Shown here: positions 7,887 to 16,458 of the stretch, piece by piece
How the letters are laid out: each line of letters begins with the position of its first letter
How positions within the stretch are numbered: the first letter of the stretch is position 1
DNA from: an uncultured Dehalococcoidia bacterium
GTDB lineage: Bacteria; Chloroflexota; Dehalococcoidia; Lucifugimonadales; CATQGZ01
NCBI GenBank assembly: GCA_958295685.1
Contig: OY282365.1
Coordinates: 620,001-684,000 of the forward strand
Length of the DNA stretch: 64,000 nt
Direction of reading: 5' to 3'
Translations under genes and position numbers: made by a program
Notes under the pieces: generated by a model
Databases searched by the model: none
Seen by the model: the letters and a program-made list of their open reading frames with translations, nothing else
What the model was told of the DNA's origin: nothing

Positions 7887-9110
7887 TTGGTCAACATCGC
7901 CTCTCTGCTCGCGGAGCGGCTCCCGCCGCCCAGATACAGCCTGTTGAAGGCGGCGTCCCGCGCCGCCGCGCACGCCGGGGTGGAGCTGTACCTCGTCGGC
8001 GGCTCGGTCAGGGACGCGCTCCTGGGCAACCCGCCCGCCGACCTCGACGTCAGCGCCGTTGGCGCTGCGGACGGTTTCATCGACACGCTGGCCCGGGCGC
8101 TGGGCGGAGAGGTCGCGTCGCGCTCCCGTTTCGGGACGGCAAGGCTTCGGGCGGGCCGGGCGTCGCTCGACGTCGCGCTGGCCCGAAGAGAGACCTACTC
8201 CGGCCCGGGCGCTCTCCCCTCGGTCGAGCCAGGCTCCCTCGAAGACGATCTCGCCCGCAGGGACTTCTCGATCAACGCGATGGCCGTCTCCCTGACGCCC
8301 GCCGCGTGGGGCGAGTTGACGGACTCGTTCGACGGCGCCGGAGACCTCGAGCGCCGGATCGTAAGAGTTCTTCACCCGTCCAGCTTTCAGGACGACCCTA
8401 CCCGTCTCTTCCGGGCGGTTCGCTACGCCGGAAGGCTTGGATTTCGGCTGGACGGCCGTACGGAAGTCCTGCTCCGCGCCGGAGCGGCGTTCCTCGACGC
8501 CATCTCGGGCGACCGCATCCGGCACGAGTTGGAGCGGATATTCGAAGAGGAGCAGGCGCTGTCTATCCTCCTCATGGCCGACCGGCTCGGACTCCTGAAG
8601 CGGCTACATCCCGCGCTCAGGGTCGTCGATGAGGCCGCCGAGGTCGAGGTGAAGGGCGAGGCTGCCATCCTGGCGGGGCTGGCACGTTCCCTCTCTGCGG
8701 AGGACGCCGCGGGGCTCTCCGCACGACTCAATCTGAGCGGCGAGTGGGCCCGTGTGGTGACCGACACCGCGGCGGTCCGGGAATCACTGGGGGAGCTTGG
8801 CGCGGATATCCCGCCCAGCCGTGTCTACGCCGTGCTCCACGGGCGGCACGAGGCGTCGATAGCGGTCTGGGCAGCCCTGGCGGGGCCGGGCGCCGCCGAG
8901 AATATCGGCCTGTACCTGACGAGTCTGAGCCGCGTCTCCACGTCCCTGAGCGGGCGGGACGTCATCGACATGGGCATGTCGGAGGGGCCGGCTGTGGGCG
9001 ACGTGCTGCGAGACGTCCTGAAGGCGAGGCTGGACGGGGTGGTCGACTCGGCCGATGCGGAGCGCGAGATGGTGCGGCGGCGAATTTCGGCGATGCGCTC
9101 CGGAGCCTAG
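7887..9110 (+). CDS. cca: CCA-adding enzyme / poly(A) polymerase family nucleotidyltransferase
   Basis: Class II nucleotidyltransferase that builds or repairs the 3' CCA of tRNA, or adds poly(A). 407 residues. Signature GGSVRDALLG with the metal aspartates in ADLDVSAVG (about Asp52 and Asp54), then the nucleotide-recognition motif RRDFSINAMA and the neck motif DPTRLFRAVRYAGRLGF. The C-terminal half is helical, with ISGDRIRHELERIF. The one tRNA seen here already encodes CCA, so the enzyme may act mainly in repair. A TTG at 7887 is the best start available; there is no strong ribosome site. Cca and PcnB cannot be told apart by eye. Confidence 0.88.
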   Translation: MVNIASLLAERLPPPRYSLLKAASRAAAHAGVELYLVGGSVRDALLGNPPADLDVSAVGAADGFIDTLARALGGEVASRSRFGTARLRAGRASLDVALARRETYSGPGALPSVEPGSLEDDLARRDFSINAMAVSLTPAAWGELTDSFDGAGDLERRIVRVLHPSSFQDDPTRLFRAVRYAGRLGFRLDGRTEVLLRAGAAFLDAISGDRIRHELERIFEEEQALSILLMADRLGLLKRLHPALRVVDEAAEVEVKGEAAILAGLARSLSAEDAAGLSARLNLSGEWARVVTDTAAVRESLGELGADIPPSRVYAVLHGRHEASIAVWAALAGPGAAENIGLYLTSLSRVSTSLSGRDVIDMGMSEGPAVGDVLRDVLKARLDGVVDSADAEREMVRRRISAMRSGA

Positions 9111-9129
9111 CGCCGAAAGCCGGGTCTTC

Positions 9130-10542
9130 TTACCCTATCGACACGCCGCCGGATAGGCCGGGTTCCGTCATCGTCGTGGGGTCCAGGATTTCGTCGAGTT
9201 CGCGGGCGGACAGGTCCGTCTCCTCGATTGCCACTTCCCTGATCGTCCTGCCCGTGCTCTGGGCTTTCTTGGCAATCGCGGCGGAGGCGTCGTAGCCGAC
9301 GTGCGGAACTAGGGTCGTGACGATTGCCAGGCCCCTTTCGACCAGTTCCGGCCCCCTGCCCGTGGCGGTGAGTCCGCTCACGCACTGGCTGCTGAGATTG
9401 CGGGCGGCGGCTGCGAGGAGGTCTATGGACTGGAGCAGGTTGTAGGCGGTGACCGGCATCATGACGTTGATCTCGAAGTTGCCGGACTGACCTGCCACGG
9501 CAATGGCGGCGTCGTTGCCGATGACCTGTGCGGCCACCTGACACACCGACTCGGGGATCACGGGGTTGACCTTTCCCGGCATTATCGAGCTGCCGGGCTG
9601 TACCTCAGGAAGCTCGACCTCTCCGATACCCGCTCGGGGGCCGGAGCCTAGCCAGCGGATGTCGTTGGCGATCTTCATGAGGCTTACGGCCAGGGTCTTC
9701 AGGGAGCCGCTGGCCTCTACGGCCGCGTCGAGGGCGCTCTGCGCCTGGAAGTGATTGTCGGTCTCGCGGACCTCGACGCCGAGTGATTCGGAAAGCCGCG
9801 CGCAGACACGCCCCGCGAACTCCGGATGGGTGTTCACGCCGGTTCCCACGGCGGTGCCGCCCAGAGCAACTTCGGACAGGTCATCCGCTGCGCGCTCGAT
9901 TCGCCGAGCCGCCCGCTCGATCTGCCCGGCGTACCCCGTGAACTCCTGCCCGAGCCATATCGGGGTGGCGTCCTGCAGGTGGGTGCGCCCGGTTTTGATC
10001 ACGCCCGAAAACTCATCACTCTTGCGTTCGAGCTCGGCCTGGAGTCCACCCAGAGCGGGCAGGAGGTCGTACCTGATCGACTTCAGCGCCGAGAGGTGGA
10101 GCGCGGTCGGTATGACGTCGTTGGACGACTGTCCCAGGTTCACGTGGTCGTTGGGGTGTACGGGGGAGCGAGACCCAATCTCACCGCCGAGTATCTGAAT
10201 GGCCCTGTTCGAGATGACCTCGTTCGCGTTCATGTTGGTCGAGGTGCCCGACCCCGTCTGGAATATGTCCACCACGAACTCGGCGTCGTGCCTGCCTGCC
10301 GCCACCTCCAGGGCTGCGGCGGCGATGGCCTCCGAGGTCTCCGTGTCGAGCAGGCCGAGTTCGGCGTTCGTCTGCGCGGCTGCGAGCTTCACGTGCGCCA
10401 GGGCCTGGATGAACGACCTTGGGAATCGGAGACAGCTGATCGGGAAGTTGACCACGGCCCGCATCGTCTGCGCTCCGTAATAGGCATCGCTGGGCACCTC
10501 AAACTCGCCCATCGAATCCCGTTCTATCCGTTTACCCGGCAT
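9130..10542 (-). CDS. fumC: Fumarate hydratase, class II
   Basis: Reversible hydration of fumarate to malate in the TCA cycle; homotetrameric, without an iron-sulfur cluster. 470 residues, typical for FumC. Recognised by TGSGTSTNMNANEV, the H-N motif PVHPNDHVNLGQSSND and the superfamily signature GSSIMPGKVNPVIPE. It lies 12 nt after the CCG-domain subunit gene of the succinate dehydrogenase cluster on the same strand, so the enzyme making fumarate and the one consuming it are probably co-transcribed. Confidence 0.95.
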   Translation of the reverse strand: MPGKRIERDSMGEFEVPSDAYYGAQTMRAVVNFPISCLRFPRSFIQALAHVKLAAAQTNAELGLLDTETSEAIAAAALEVAAGRHDAEFVVDIFQTGSGTSTNMNANEVISNRAIQILGGEIGSRSPVHPNDHVNLGQSSNDVIPTALHLSALKSIRYDLLPALGGLQAELERKSDEFSGVIKTGRTHLQDATPIWLGQEFTGYAGQIERAARRIERAADDLSEVALGGTAVGTGVNTHPEFAGRVCARLSESLGVEVRETDNHFQAQSALDAAVEASGSLKTLAVSLMKIANDIRWLGSGPRAGIGEVELPEVQPGSSIMPGKVNPVIPESVCQVAAQVIGNDAAIAVAGQSGNFEINVMMPVTAYNLLQSIDLLAAAARNLSSQCVSGLTATGRGPELVERGLAIVTTLVPHVGYDASAAIAKKAQSTGRTIREVAIEETDLSARELDEILDPTTMTEPGLSGGVSIG

Positions 10543-10554
10543 GTCTGGTTCCTT

Positions 10555-11445
10555 CTAAGGAGCGACGGCCAGCTCGGACAGCAGCTTCTTGGTGGAGACG
10601 ATGTGTTTGTTGAGCCTCATGGCCTTAGGGTCTATGTCCAGCGCGAGGCCGATCATCTGTGGGAGGTGCAGAATCGGGAGTTCGATGGGTTTCTTCGCGG
10701 CGGCGGCGGCGTTGGGCTGGTAGCCGTCGAGGTTGAGGTGACAGAGGGGGCACGGCGTGACCATAGCGTCGGCGCCGCGTCCTCTGGCGTCGAGTGTGTG
10801 GTTGGCGACCATGCGGAGTGAGTTCTTCTGGTTGATGGTCAGGATCGGGAAGCCGCAGCAGAGCGTTTTTCCGGGGAAGTCGACGACCTCCGCTCCCACG
10901 GCCTCGATGACCTGTTCCAGGGCGTCCTGGCGGTCCGGATGCTCCTCGAATCCGAGCGCGGAGGACGGGCGGACGATGTAACACCCGTAGAACGGGGCGG
11001 CCTTGAATCCCGTGAGGGGTCGAACGACCAGCGACCTCAGCTTATCTATGCCCACGTCCTCCAGAATGACCCACAGGAGGTGTCTGGGGTCGGCGCTGCC
11101 CCGGTATTCCAGGCCCTCCTCGGCCAGGTCCGCGTTGATCTCCGCGAGGTATGCGGGGTCCTGGGTGAGCCTCTTGTTTGCCTGGCTCATGACGCCCTGG
11201 CAGGTGCTGCATATGGTCATGAGCGGGAGGCCGGAGCGTTCGGCGAGGGCGAAGGTGCGGGCGTTGAGCGCATCGCCGAGGCGCTCGTTCTTTTCCTGGA
11301 GCACGCCGGCGCCCGTGCACGCCGCGCCGCGCATGGAGTCGACGTCAAGTTCTATGCCGAGGCGGGCGCAGACCTGTAGGGTCGCGGTGTAGAGTTCCGG
11401 CGCGGCGCCCCGGGCCACGCAGCCGGGGTAGAGTGCGTACCTCAT
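10555..11445 (-). CDS. sdhE: CCG-domain (HdrB-like) subunit of succinate dehydrogenase/fumarate reductase
   Basis: 296 residues from the ATG of MRYALYPGCV; an open frame continuing upstream is only the shadow of sdhB. It has two cysteine-rich CCG domains: an N-terminal one around YPGCVARG and CSTCQGVMSQ, and a C-terminal one with FYGCYIVRPS, KTLCCGFPIL and TPCPLCHLNLD. In type E complex II and in heterodisulfide reductase such subunits replace hydrophobic anchors and carry extra clusters toward quinone or another acceptor. The ATG overlaps the sdhB stop by 4 nt. 'sdhE' here means the type E subunit, not the flavinylation factor of the same name. Confidence 0.85.
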   Translation of the reverse strand: MRYALYPGCVARGAAPELYTATLQVCARLGIELDVDSMRGAACTGAGVLQEKNERLGDALNARTFALAERSGLPLMTICSTCQGVMSQANKRLTQDPAYLAEINADLAEEGLEYRGSADPRHLLWVILEDVGIDKLRSLVVRPLTGFKAAPFYGCYIVRPSSALGFEEHPDRQDALEQVIEAVGAEVVDFPGKTLCCGFPILTINQKNSLRMVANHTLDARGRGADAMVTPCPLCHLNLDGYQPNAAAAAKKPIELPILHLPQMIGLALDIDPKAMRLNKHIVSTKKLLSELAVAP

Positions 11446-12398
11446 CGCCTGCTCTCCATTCTGTCGAATATCCGGCGGATGCCTTGGACTCCGGGGATAC
11501 TCTTGTGGAAAATCGGGGGTCTCTTCCCCGCAAGCTGGGCGCGGATCCCGACCGGCACCAAGCCCAGAATCTTGGGTATGTTGAAGAGGCCGAAGGTCTT
11601 GATTGGGAGCTTCAGTTCGTCCAGCCAACCCGAGTGTTTGATCGAGTCGGCGAATGCGTCCGCGTGCCTGGCGCCGTAGGTGCCGGTGTGGCCGCGCTCC
11701 ATGGCCTTGTCCCTGAGGGCCATGATTCTGTCCATGGGCGCGACACCCTTGGGGCAGACCTCGACGCATTCCATGCACCGCGTGCAGTCCCAGACGCCGC
11801 CGTATTCGTCGAGTCTGGCGAGTCGGGAGGCTTCGGCGTCGTCTCGCGGGTCCACCACGAGGCGGTAGGCCTTTGCGAGGGCCGCGGGGCCGAGGAAGTT
11901 GGAGTCGACGGCTAGGACGGTGCAGTCGGAGACGCAGGCGCCGCACATGATGCAGGCCATCACGCCTGCCTCGTGCAGCATGGCGTCGTTGGGGGCGACG
12001 TACTCGGTCTCCGGCTCCGGCCCTTCGGGCTGGAGCCACGGCTCCACGGCGCGGACCTTGTCCCAGAAGGGCTGGAAGTCCACCACGAGGTCTTTGATGA
12101 TCTGCATGTTGCCAGCGGGTTCGATCGTGATCGGCCCTCCGCCGCGCGGCACCGCGTCGGATATTTTGGTGTTGCAGGCCAGCCCTGCCTGGCCGTTGAT
12201 GCGCATCGCGCAGGAGCCGCATATGGCGCTCCGGCAGGAGCACCTCAGCGTCAGGGTGCCGTCGACTTCCTCGCGCACCTTGATCAGGCCATCGAGCACG
12301 GTGGCCGAGTCCTCGACGTCTAGGTCGTACTCCTGGAAGTGGGCCTCCGGGGTGTCGGAATCGGGGTCGAAGCGCCTGACTCTGAGGGTTGCTTTCAT
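11442..12398 (-). CDS. sdhB: Succinate dehydrogenase/fumarate reductase iron-sulfur subunit
   Basis: Passes electrons from the flavoprotein to the quinone-side subunit. 318 residues, longer than the usual 240-260. A plant-type [2Fe-2S] domain shows CSCRSAICGSCAMRINGQ and LACNTKI. The C-terminal ferredoxin domain has CIMCGACVSDC and CTRCMECVEVCPKG for the [4Fe-4S] and [3Fe-4S] clusters. The extra C-terminal 60-70 residues have no obvious motif. Its ATG overlaps by 4 nt with the stop of a 49-codon ORF upstream, and its stop overlaps the CCG-domain gene, so translation is coupled on both sides. Confidence 0.93.
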   Translation of the reverse strand: MKATLRVRRFDPDSDTPEAHFQEYDLDVEDSATVLDGLIKVREEVDGTLTLRCSCRSAICGSCAMRINGQAGLACNTKISDAVPRGGGPITIEPAGNMQIIKDLVVDFQPFWDKVRAVEPWLQPEGPEPETEYVAPNDAMLHEAGVMACIMCGACVSDCTVLAVDSNFLGPAALAKAYRLVVDPRDDAEASRLARLDEYGGVWDCTRCMECVEVCPKGVAPMDRIMALRDKAMERGHTGTYGARHADAFADSIKHSGWLDELKLPIKTFGLFNIPKILGLVPVGIRAQLAGKRPPIFHKSIPGVQGIRRIFDRMESRR

Positions 12399-12544
12399 GG
12401 GTGTACCTGCACGCTATCCTTATGGAGTCTGAAGAAGGCCGACCAGTCCTTCGCGGGAATGCCCCGAACCTGGATGCCCCCGGCCGCCGCCACGCAGTCG
12501 TCCATGGATAGGGAGGCTGCCGCCGACTCTACGGACTCCCTCAT
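12395..12544 (-). CDS. Small coupled ORF between sdhA and sdhB, 49 residues
   Basis: Starts with the ATG in TGATG at the sdhA stop (one base shared) and ends in the ATGA that starts sdhB. The gap between the two subunits is thus filled exactly by one open frame of 50 codons. The product begins MRESVESAAASLSMDDCVAA and continues with GIQVRGIPAKDWSAFFRL; it has one cysteine, no membrane segment and a tryptophan-rich middle. I recognise no family. The two perfect coupling junctions and the lack of any other use for the 150 bp favour a real small subunit or assembly factor, but its expression is unproven. Confidence 0.6.
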   Translation of the reverse strand: MRESVESAAASLSMDDCVAAAGGIQVRGIPAKDWSAFFRLHKDSVQVHP

Positions 12545-14217
12545 CAGTAGACCCTCGCCTGGGGTTCCCATTCGGTGATGACGACCGGGAGGTGTTCTAT
12601 CCGGGGGCCGTCGGGGGTCGACTTTACCAGCACGTGCTTCAGCCAGTTGTCGTCGTCCCTGTCCGGCATGTCGGTTCTGGTGTGGGCGCCTCGGCTCTCC
12701 CTGCGTTCCAGCGCGCTCAGGACTATGGTCTCGGCGCAGTCGATCATGAACCCGAGCTCCAGTGTGAACATCAGGTTCGTGTTGAAGGTCTTGCCCTTGT
12801 CGGCGACCCTGACGTTCCGGTAGCGCTCCCTGACGTCCCTGACCTCGGTGAGCGCCTGCTCCATGCCCTGCTGGTTTCGGAAGACTGACAGGCGCCTGTC
12901 CATGGCGCGGCCGAGGTCGAGTCTCAGTCTGCCGAACATGTACTCGCCGTCGTTTTCGAGGAGGGCGCGGATTCTTTCGAGGTCGTCTTCGGCCGCGGCG
13001 TCGGTTATCGGAGCGTGCGGCTTACTCTTAGCGAGGTCGGAGGCGTGCTGCCCGGAGCGTCTGCCGAAGACGAGTGTGTCCAGCAGGGAGTTGGCTCCCA
13101 GCCGGTTGCCGCCGTGGACGCTCACGCAGGCGCACTCGCCCGCGGCGTAGAGGCCGGGGACGGCGGTGCTGCCGTTCACGTCGGTCTTGATCCCGCCCAT
13201 CTGGTAGTGCATTCCGGGGCGGATCGGTATGGGTTCCCTGGTTATGTCCACGCCTGCGAAGTCTCTGGCGATGTCCTGTATCTGCGACAGCTTTTCCCGG
13301 ATCACCTGCTCGCCGAGGTGTCGGCAGTCGAGCAGGACGCAGCCGTCTATGCCTCTGCCTTCGTCGATCTCCGTCTGTTCGGAACGCGAGACCACGTCCC
13401 TGGACGCCAGCTCCATCATGTTGGGGGCGTAGCGTTCCATGAAGCGCTCACCCTTGGAGTTGAGCAGGTGGGCGCCTTCGCCTCTCGCGCCCTCGGTGAT
13501 CAGCACGCCGCTGCCCTTGAGGGTCGTGGGGTGGTACTGGACCATCTCCTGGTCCATCAGTGGAGCGCCTGCGCGGTAGCTGAGGGCCATCCCGTCGCCG
13601 GTGCAGATGAGCGCGTTGGTGCTGGGCTCGAAGACCCGCCCCAGCCCTCCGGAGGCCATGATCACGGCCTTGGCCCGCATCACGTGGACGCCGCCGGTTC
13701 GCATCTCCATGACCACTGCGCCCGCGCACTGGCCTTCCTCGACGATGAGCGAGAGCACGAACCACTCTTCGTATACCCTGACGCCGGCCTTCAGTACCTG
13801 TTCGTGGAGGACGTGCAGGAGGGCCTGGCCCGTGAAGTCGGCGACGAAGAAGGTTCGCGCCTGTCTCTGACCGCCGAACGCGCGGGTGCCGAGGCGGCCC
13901 TCTTCGTCGCGGCTGAAGATCACGCCCATGTGTTCCATGGAGATGACTTCGCTGCCAGCCTCGCGGCACATGATCTCGATGGCGTCCTGGTCGCCCAGGT
14001 AGTCGCTGCCCTTGATGGTGTCGTAGGCGTGGTCCCGCCAGTCGTCGCCGCGGTCGGTGAGGGCGGCGTTGATCCCGCCCTGCGCGGCGTTGGAGTGGCT
14101 TCGGACGGGGTGTACCTTCGTGACGACAGCTACGTCGGCGCCGTTGTCTCCGGCAGCCAAGGCAGCCCTCATGCCGGCCAGTCCAGCGCCTATTATGAGT
14201 ACGTCGTGGTTGATCAT
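12544..14217 (-). CDS. sdhA: Succinate dehydrogenase/fumarate reductase flavoprotein subunit
   Basis: Oxidises succinate to fumarate with covalently bound FAD. 557 residues. The dinucleotide fold is IIGAGLAGMRAALAA at the N-terminus; the flavinylated histidine lies in VRSHSNAAQGGINAAL. Active-site segments HPTTLKGSGVLITEGARGEG and HYQMGGIKTD are present, and HGGNRLGANSLLD matches the family. No gene for hydrophobic anchors (SdhC/D) occurs in the cluster; instead a CCG-domain subunit follows, pointing to a type E complex. A TGC-TAAACT extended -10 lies about 20 nt before the start. First gene of sdhA-ORF49-sdhB-sdhE-fumC. Confidence 0.95.
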   Translation of the reverse strand: MINHDVLIIGAGLAGMRAALAAGDNGADVAVVTKVHPVRSHSNAAQGGINAALTDRGDDWRDHAYDTIKGSDYLGDQDAIEIMCREAGSEVISMEHMGVIFSRDEEGRLGTRAFGGQRQARTFFVADFTGQALLHVLHEQVLKAGVRVYEEWFVLSLIVEEGQCAGAVVMEMRTGGVHVMRAKAVIMASGGLGRVFEPSTNALICTGDGMALSYRAGAPLMDQEMVQYHPTTLKGSGVLITEGARGEGAHLLNSKGERFMERYAPNMMELASRDVVSRSEQTEIDEGRGIDGCVLLDCRHLGEQVIREKLSQIQDIARDFAGVDITREPIPIRPGMHYQMGGIKTDVNGSTAVPGLYAAGECACVSVHGGNRLGANSLLDTLVFGRRSGQHASDLAKSKPHAPITDAAAEDDLERIRALLENDGEYMFGRLRLDLGRAMDRRLSVFRNQQGMEQALTEVRDVRERYRNVRVADKGKTFNTNLMFTLELGFMIDCAETIVLSALERRESRGAHTRTDMPDRDDDNWLKHVLVKSTPDGPRIEHLPVVITEWEPQARVY

Positions 14218-14312
14218 TTGCTGAGGAAACGTGGTTGGAGTTTAGCACATTGCCCCAGGCGTTTGACAGGCCGGAGCCTAGGCAAATCGGTGGTCAGTGG
14301 TCGGTGGTCGGG

Positions 14313-14341
14313 TTGAGGTGGGGCGGGACAGTTGCTACAAT
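14313..14341 (+). promoter_or_regulatory. Promoter of tRNA-Gly
   Basis: TTGAGG (14313-14318), 17 bp, TACAAT (14336-14341) preceded by TGC as an extended -10. The start point would fall near 14348, ten bases before the mature tRNA. Confidence 0.65.
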
Positions 14342-14357
14342 TGGCTGCGCGCGGCGG

Positions 14358-14432
14358 GCGGGTGTAACTCAGGGGTAGAGTGTCTGCTTCCCAAGCAGAA
14401 TGTCGTGGGTTCGAATCCCATCACCCGCTCCA
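14358..14432 (+). tRNA. tRNA-Gly (anticodon CCC)
   Basis: Cloverleaf read by eye: acceptor GCGGGTG pairs with CACCCGC; the D arm is ACTCAGGGGTAGAGT; the anticodon stem TCTGC/GCAGA closes a seven-base loop TTCCCAA with anticodon CCC; the T arm GTGGGTTCGAATCCCAT contains TTCGAAT. The discriminator is T and CCA is encoded (14430-14432). It reads GGG codons. No other tRNA was found. Confidence 0.95.
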
Positions 14433-14544
14433 GGTCGCATGAACGACGATCCCGACGCCAGCATGGAAGACGCGGCGCTGTGGTGGCTGCGTCGGTCATC
14501 GGAGCCGCGGTTCGAGGCCTGTCCCCTCCCCCTCCTGAATGGGT

Positions 14545-15714
14545 CTACCAGTTCGTGAACGCGCCGTCGTTGCGGCGGAGCACGGGCGGGAACCCGCCGT
14601 GCTCGGCTCTCCTGGCCACTACCGCCTCTTCGTCGAAGTCCACGCCTAGGCCGGGCGTGTCTGGGGCGAAGGCGTAGCCGTCCTTCCACCCGATCTGTTG
14701 GGGGAAGAGTTCGACATCGAGCGTGCCGGGCCTTTTCGGCATTTCCTGGACGCCGACGTTCGTGGAGGCCATGCAGAGGGCGACGCAGGCGGCTGCGCTG
14801 ACGGGGCCCAGGGGGTTGTGCGGGACGATGTCGATGTAGTGGGTCTCGCACCAGTGGGTCACCTTCAGGGCCTCGGTCAGGCCGCCCACGATGCAGAGGT
14901 CGATGCGGGCGTAGCTGATCAGTTCCTCCTCGACGACCTCACGGAAGGCCCACTTTCCCGCCCATTGCTCTCCGGCTGCGATGGGCAGTGAGACGTGCCT
15001 GGCGAGTGTGCGGTAGCTGCCGGGGTTTTCCGACCGCAGGGGGTCTTCGATGAAGAAGGGTCTGTAGGGCTCCAGGGCCTTGCACAGGCTGATCACGTGC
15101 GCGGTGTCGAGGCGGGTGTGGACGTCTAGGAGGAGTTGGACGTCCGGGCCGACGGCTTCTCTCACGGCGGCCATCTGGGTCTCGCCGAGGCGGATCGCCT
15201 CGACGGGTTCGAGGGTGCCGGCGCCTCCGAACGGGGAGGCGCCGGTCGCGCCGGTCTCAGAGAGGCCCCACCGGGCGAACTTCCAGCCCTCCTGAGTGGT
15301 TTGCCGGCAACTCTCCACGAGGGCCGCGGTGTCTCCGCCCTCGTTGTGCGGGTAGCAGACCACCATGTCGCGGACGGGTCCGCCCAGCAGCTTGTAGACC
15401 GGCATTCCGAGCGCCTTGCCCTTGATGTCCCAGAGCGCGATGTCGATGGCGCTGATGGCCGAGCAGTAGGTGGTGTCGGCGGGGAAGAAGGAGCCGCGGA
15501 ACATGTGCTGCCAGAGGCGCTCGGTGGAGAACGGGTCCTGGCCCACGACGATCTGGGAGAGGTGCTTGAGCGATTCGTCCACCGCAGCTCCCCAGAACGA
15601 CACCCCCACCTCTCCCAGGCCATATATGCCCTCGTCGGTCTCCACCTTGACGACGTGGTATTGGCGGCCTATGCCGCTCCGGAAGGGAAAGCTCTTGACG
15701 GCGGTTATTTTCAC
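14545..15714 (-). CDS. Enolase-superfamily dehydratase (mandelate racemase/galactonate dehydratase group)
   Basis: Probably abstracts the proton alpha to a carboxylate and eliminates water from a sugar acid. 389 residues with a capping domain and a barrel. Metal ligands appear as LLLDVHTR (Asp), FFIEDPLRSEN (Glu) and IAAGEQWAGK (Glu); HNPLGPVSAAACV carries the histidine typical of galactonate/mannonate dehydratase-like members. Normal length. It is alone on the strand, with a type 2 promoter-array element starting about 90 nt upstream and reading into it, and tRNA-Gly convergent downstream. Substrate is not assignable by eye. Confidence 0.87.
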   Translation of the reverse strand: MKITAVKSFPFRSGIGRQYHVVKVETDEGIYGLGEVGVSFWGAAVDESLKHLSQIVVGQDPFSTERLWQHMFRGSFFPADTTYCSAISAIDIALWDIKGKALGMPVYKLLGGPVRDMVVCYPHNEGGDTAALVESCRQTTQEGWKFARWGLSETGATGASPFGGAGTLEPVEAIRLGETQMAAVREAVGPDVQLLLDVHTRLDTAHVISLCKALEPYRPFFIEDPLRSENPGSYRTLARHVSLPIAAGEQWAGKWAFREVVEEELISYARIDLCIVGGLTEALKVTHWCETHYIDIVPHNPLGPVSAAACVALCMASTNVGVQEMPKRPGTLDVELFPQQIGWKDGYAFAPDTPGLGVDFDEEAVVARRAEHGGFPPVLRRNDGAFTNW

Positions 15715-15806
15715 GGCGCTGCCTCCTCAGTCGGCGGGGCTGTCTCGGATGGCGTTACCGGCCCGCGCCGATCCACAATGGGCGGCCCCTGCCGGGATCT
15801 GCGGTC

Positions 15807-16008
15807 TTCGCCGAAAACTGTCCCAAACTGTTCCATTTTGTTCCATCTCGTAGCTGAGGGTTCGATTTCGTGGAACAAAAGTGGGGCACTTGTGGAACAG
15901 ATGTGGAACAGAACCGGAGCAGTTCTGGGACAATTGTGGAACAGGCCTTCGGCGCTGGGTTGGCTACTTGCATGGGGGAAGTGTAGTACAGCGGTTCGGG
16001 GTTGTCAA
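15807..16008 (-). repeat. Type 2 promoter-array element, copy T2-a
   Basis: Minus-strand -35 TTGACA (16003-16008), 17 bp, -10 TACACT (15980-15985). The array (15870-15943) is six exact 11-bp units plus a terminal one, of the form GTGGAACAGAT on the plus strand. The hinge is CTCGTAGCTGAGGG. Three complementary words spaced about 11 bp (CTGTCCCA, CTGTTCCA, TGTTCCAT) lie at 15818-15846. It reads toward the dehydratase gene with a leader of about 260 nt. Confidence 0.8.
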
Positions 16009-16016
16009 GGGGGGGG

Positions 16017-16340
16017 GGTCTGAATCAGGATTCTCAGGATTGGGAAGATTGGGGATTGGCTGATGGGGCGATTTACGAATCGCCCCCACATGTTGGGGCG
16101 GCTACTGGCATAGCTGTTCAGACTTATGGGGTCTTTCGATCATTGTAGTCCTGATAAGCGGACGGCTGGTCTTCCCCACCCGCCCGCCCATTTGGAAACT
16201 GGGGGCAAGCCCCCAGACCCCCGGCCATTGTCTGAATCAGGATTTTCAGGATTGGAGGATTTTCAGGATTGGGAAGATTGGGGATTGGCTGATGCGGGTG
16301 ATTCACGAATCGCTCCTACGCGTTGGGGCAGTTACGAATT
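16017..16340. repeat. Mixed intergenic repeats before folE, including GC-rich palindrome copy 3
   Basis: Two AGGATT-type blocks (from 16017 and 16228), a GCGATTTACGAATCGC palindrome near 16068 with GTTGGGGCGGC, and between them the GC-rich repeat with AACTGGGGGCAAGCCCCC (about 16197-16214). A weak TTGGAC...TATCCT (16339-16369, 19-bp spacing) could be the folE promoter. No other gene is visible. Confidence 0.65.
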
Positions 16341-16458
16341 GGACGCGGAGCGAGCCGTTCGAGTATCCTATGCCCGTCATATCGCCTGCGACCCGCAGCA
16401 GAGGCGGGTTTCGGGTGGATTTCTTTCGTCCCCGATCTTGGCGCGCGAGTGAGGCTTA

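Noticed and set aside
11446..12243. Long N-terminal extension of the CCG-domain gene (open frame to 12243)
   Set aside because: It is the arginine-rich shadow of sdhB in another frame. The real start overlaps the sdhB stop by 4 nt.
14297..14677. Open frame covering the tRNA-Gly region
   Set aside because: The sequence is explained by the tRNA and the antisense of the dehydratase gene.
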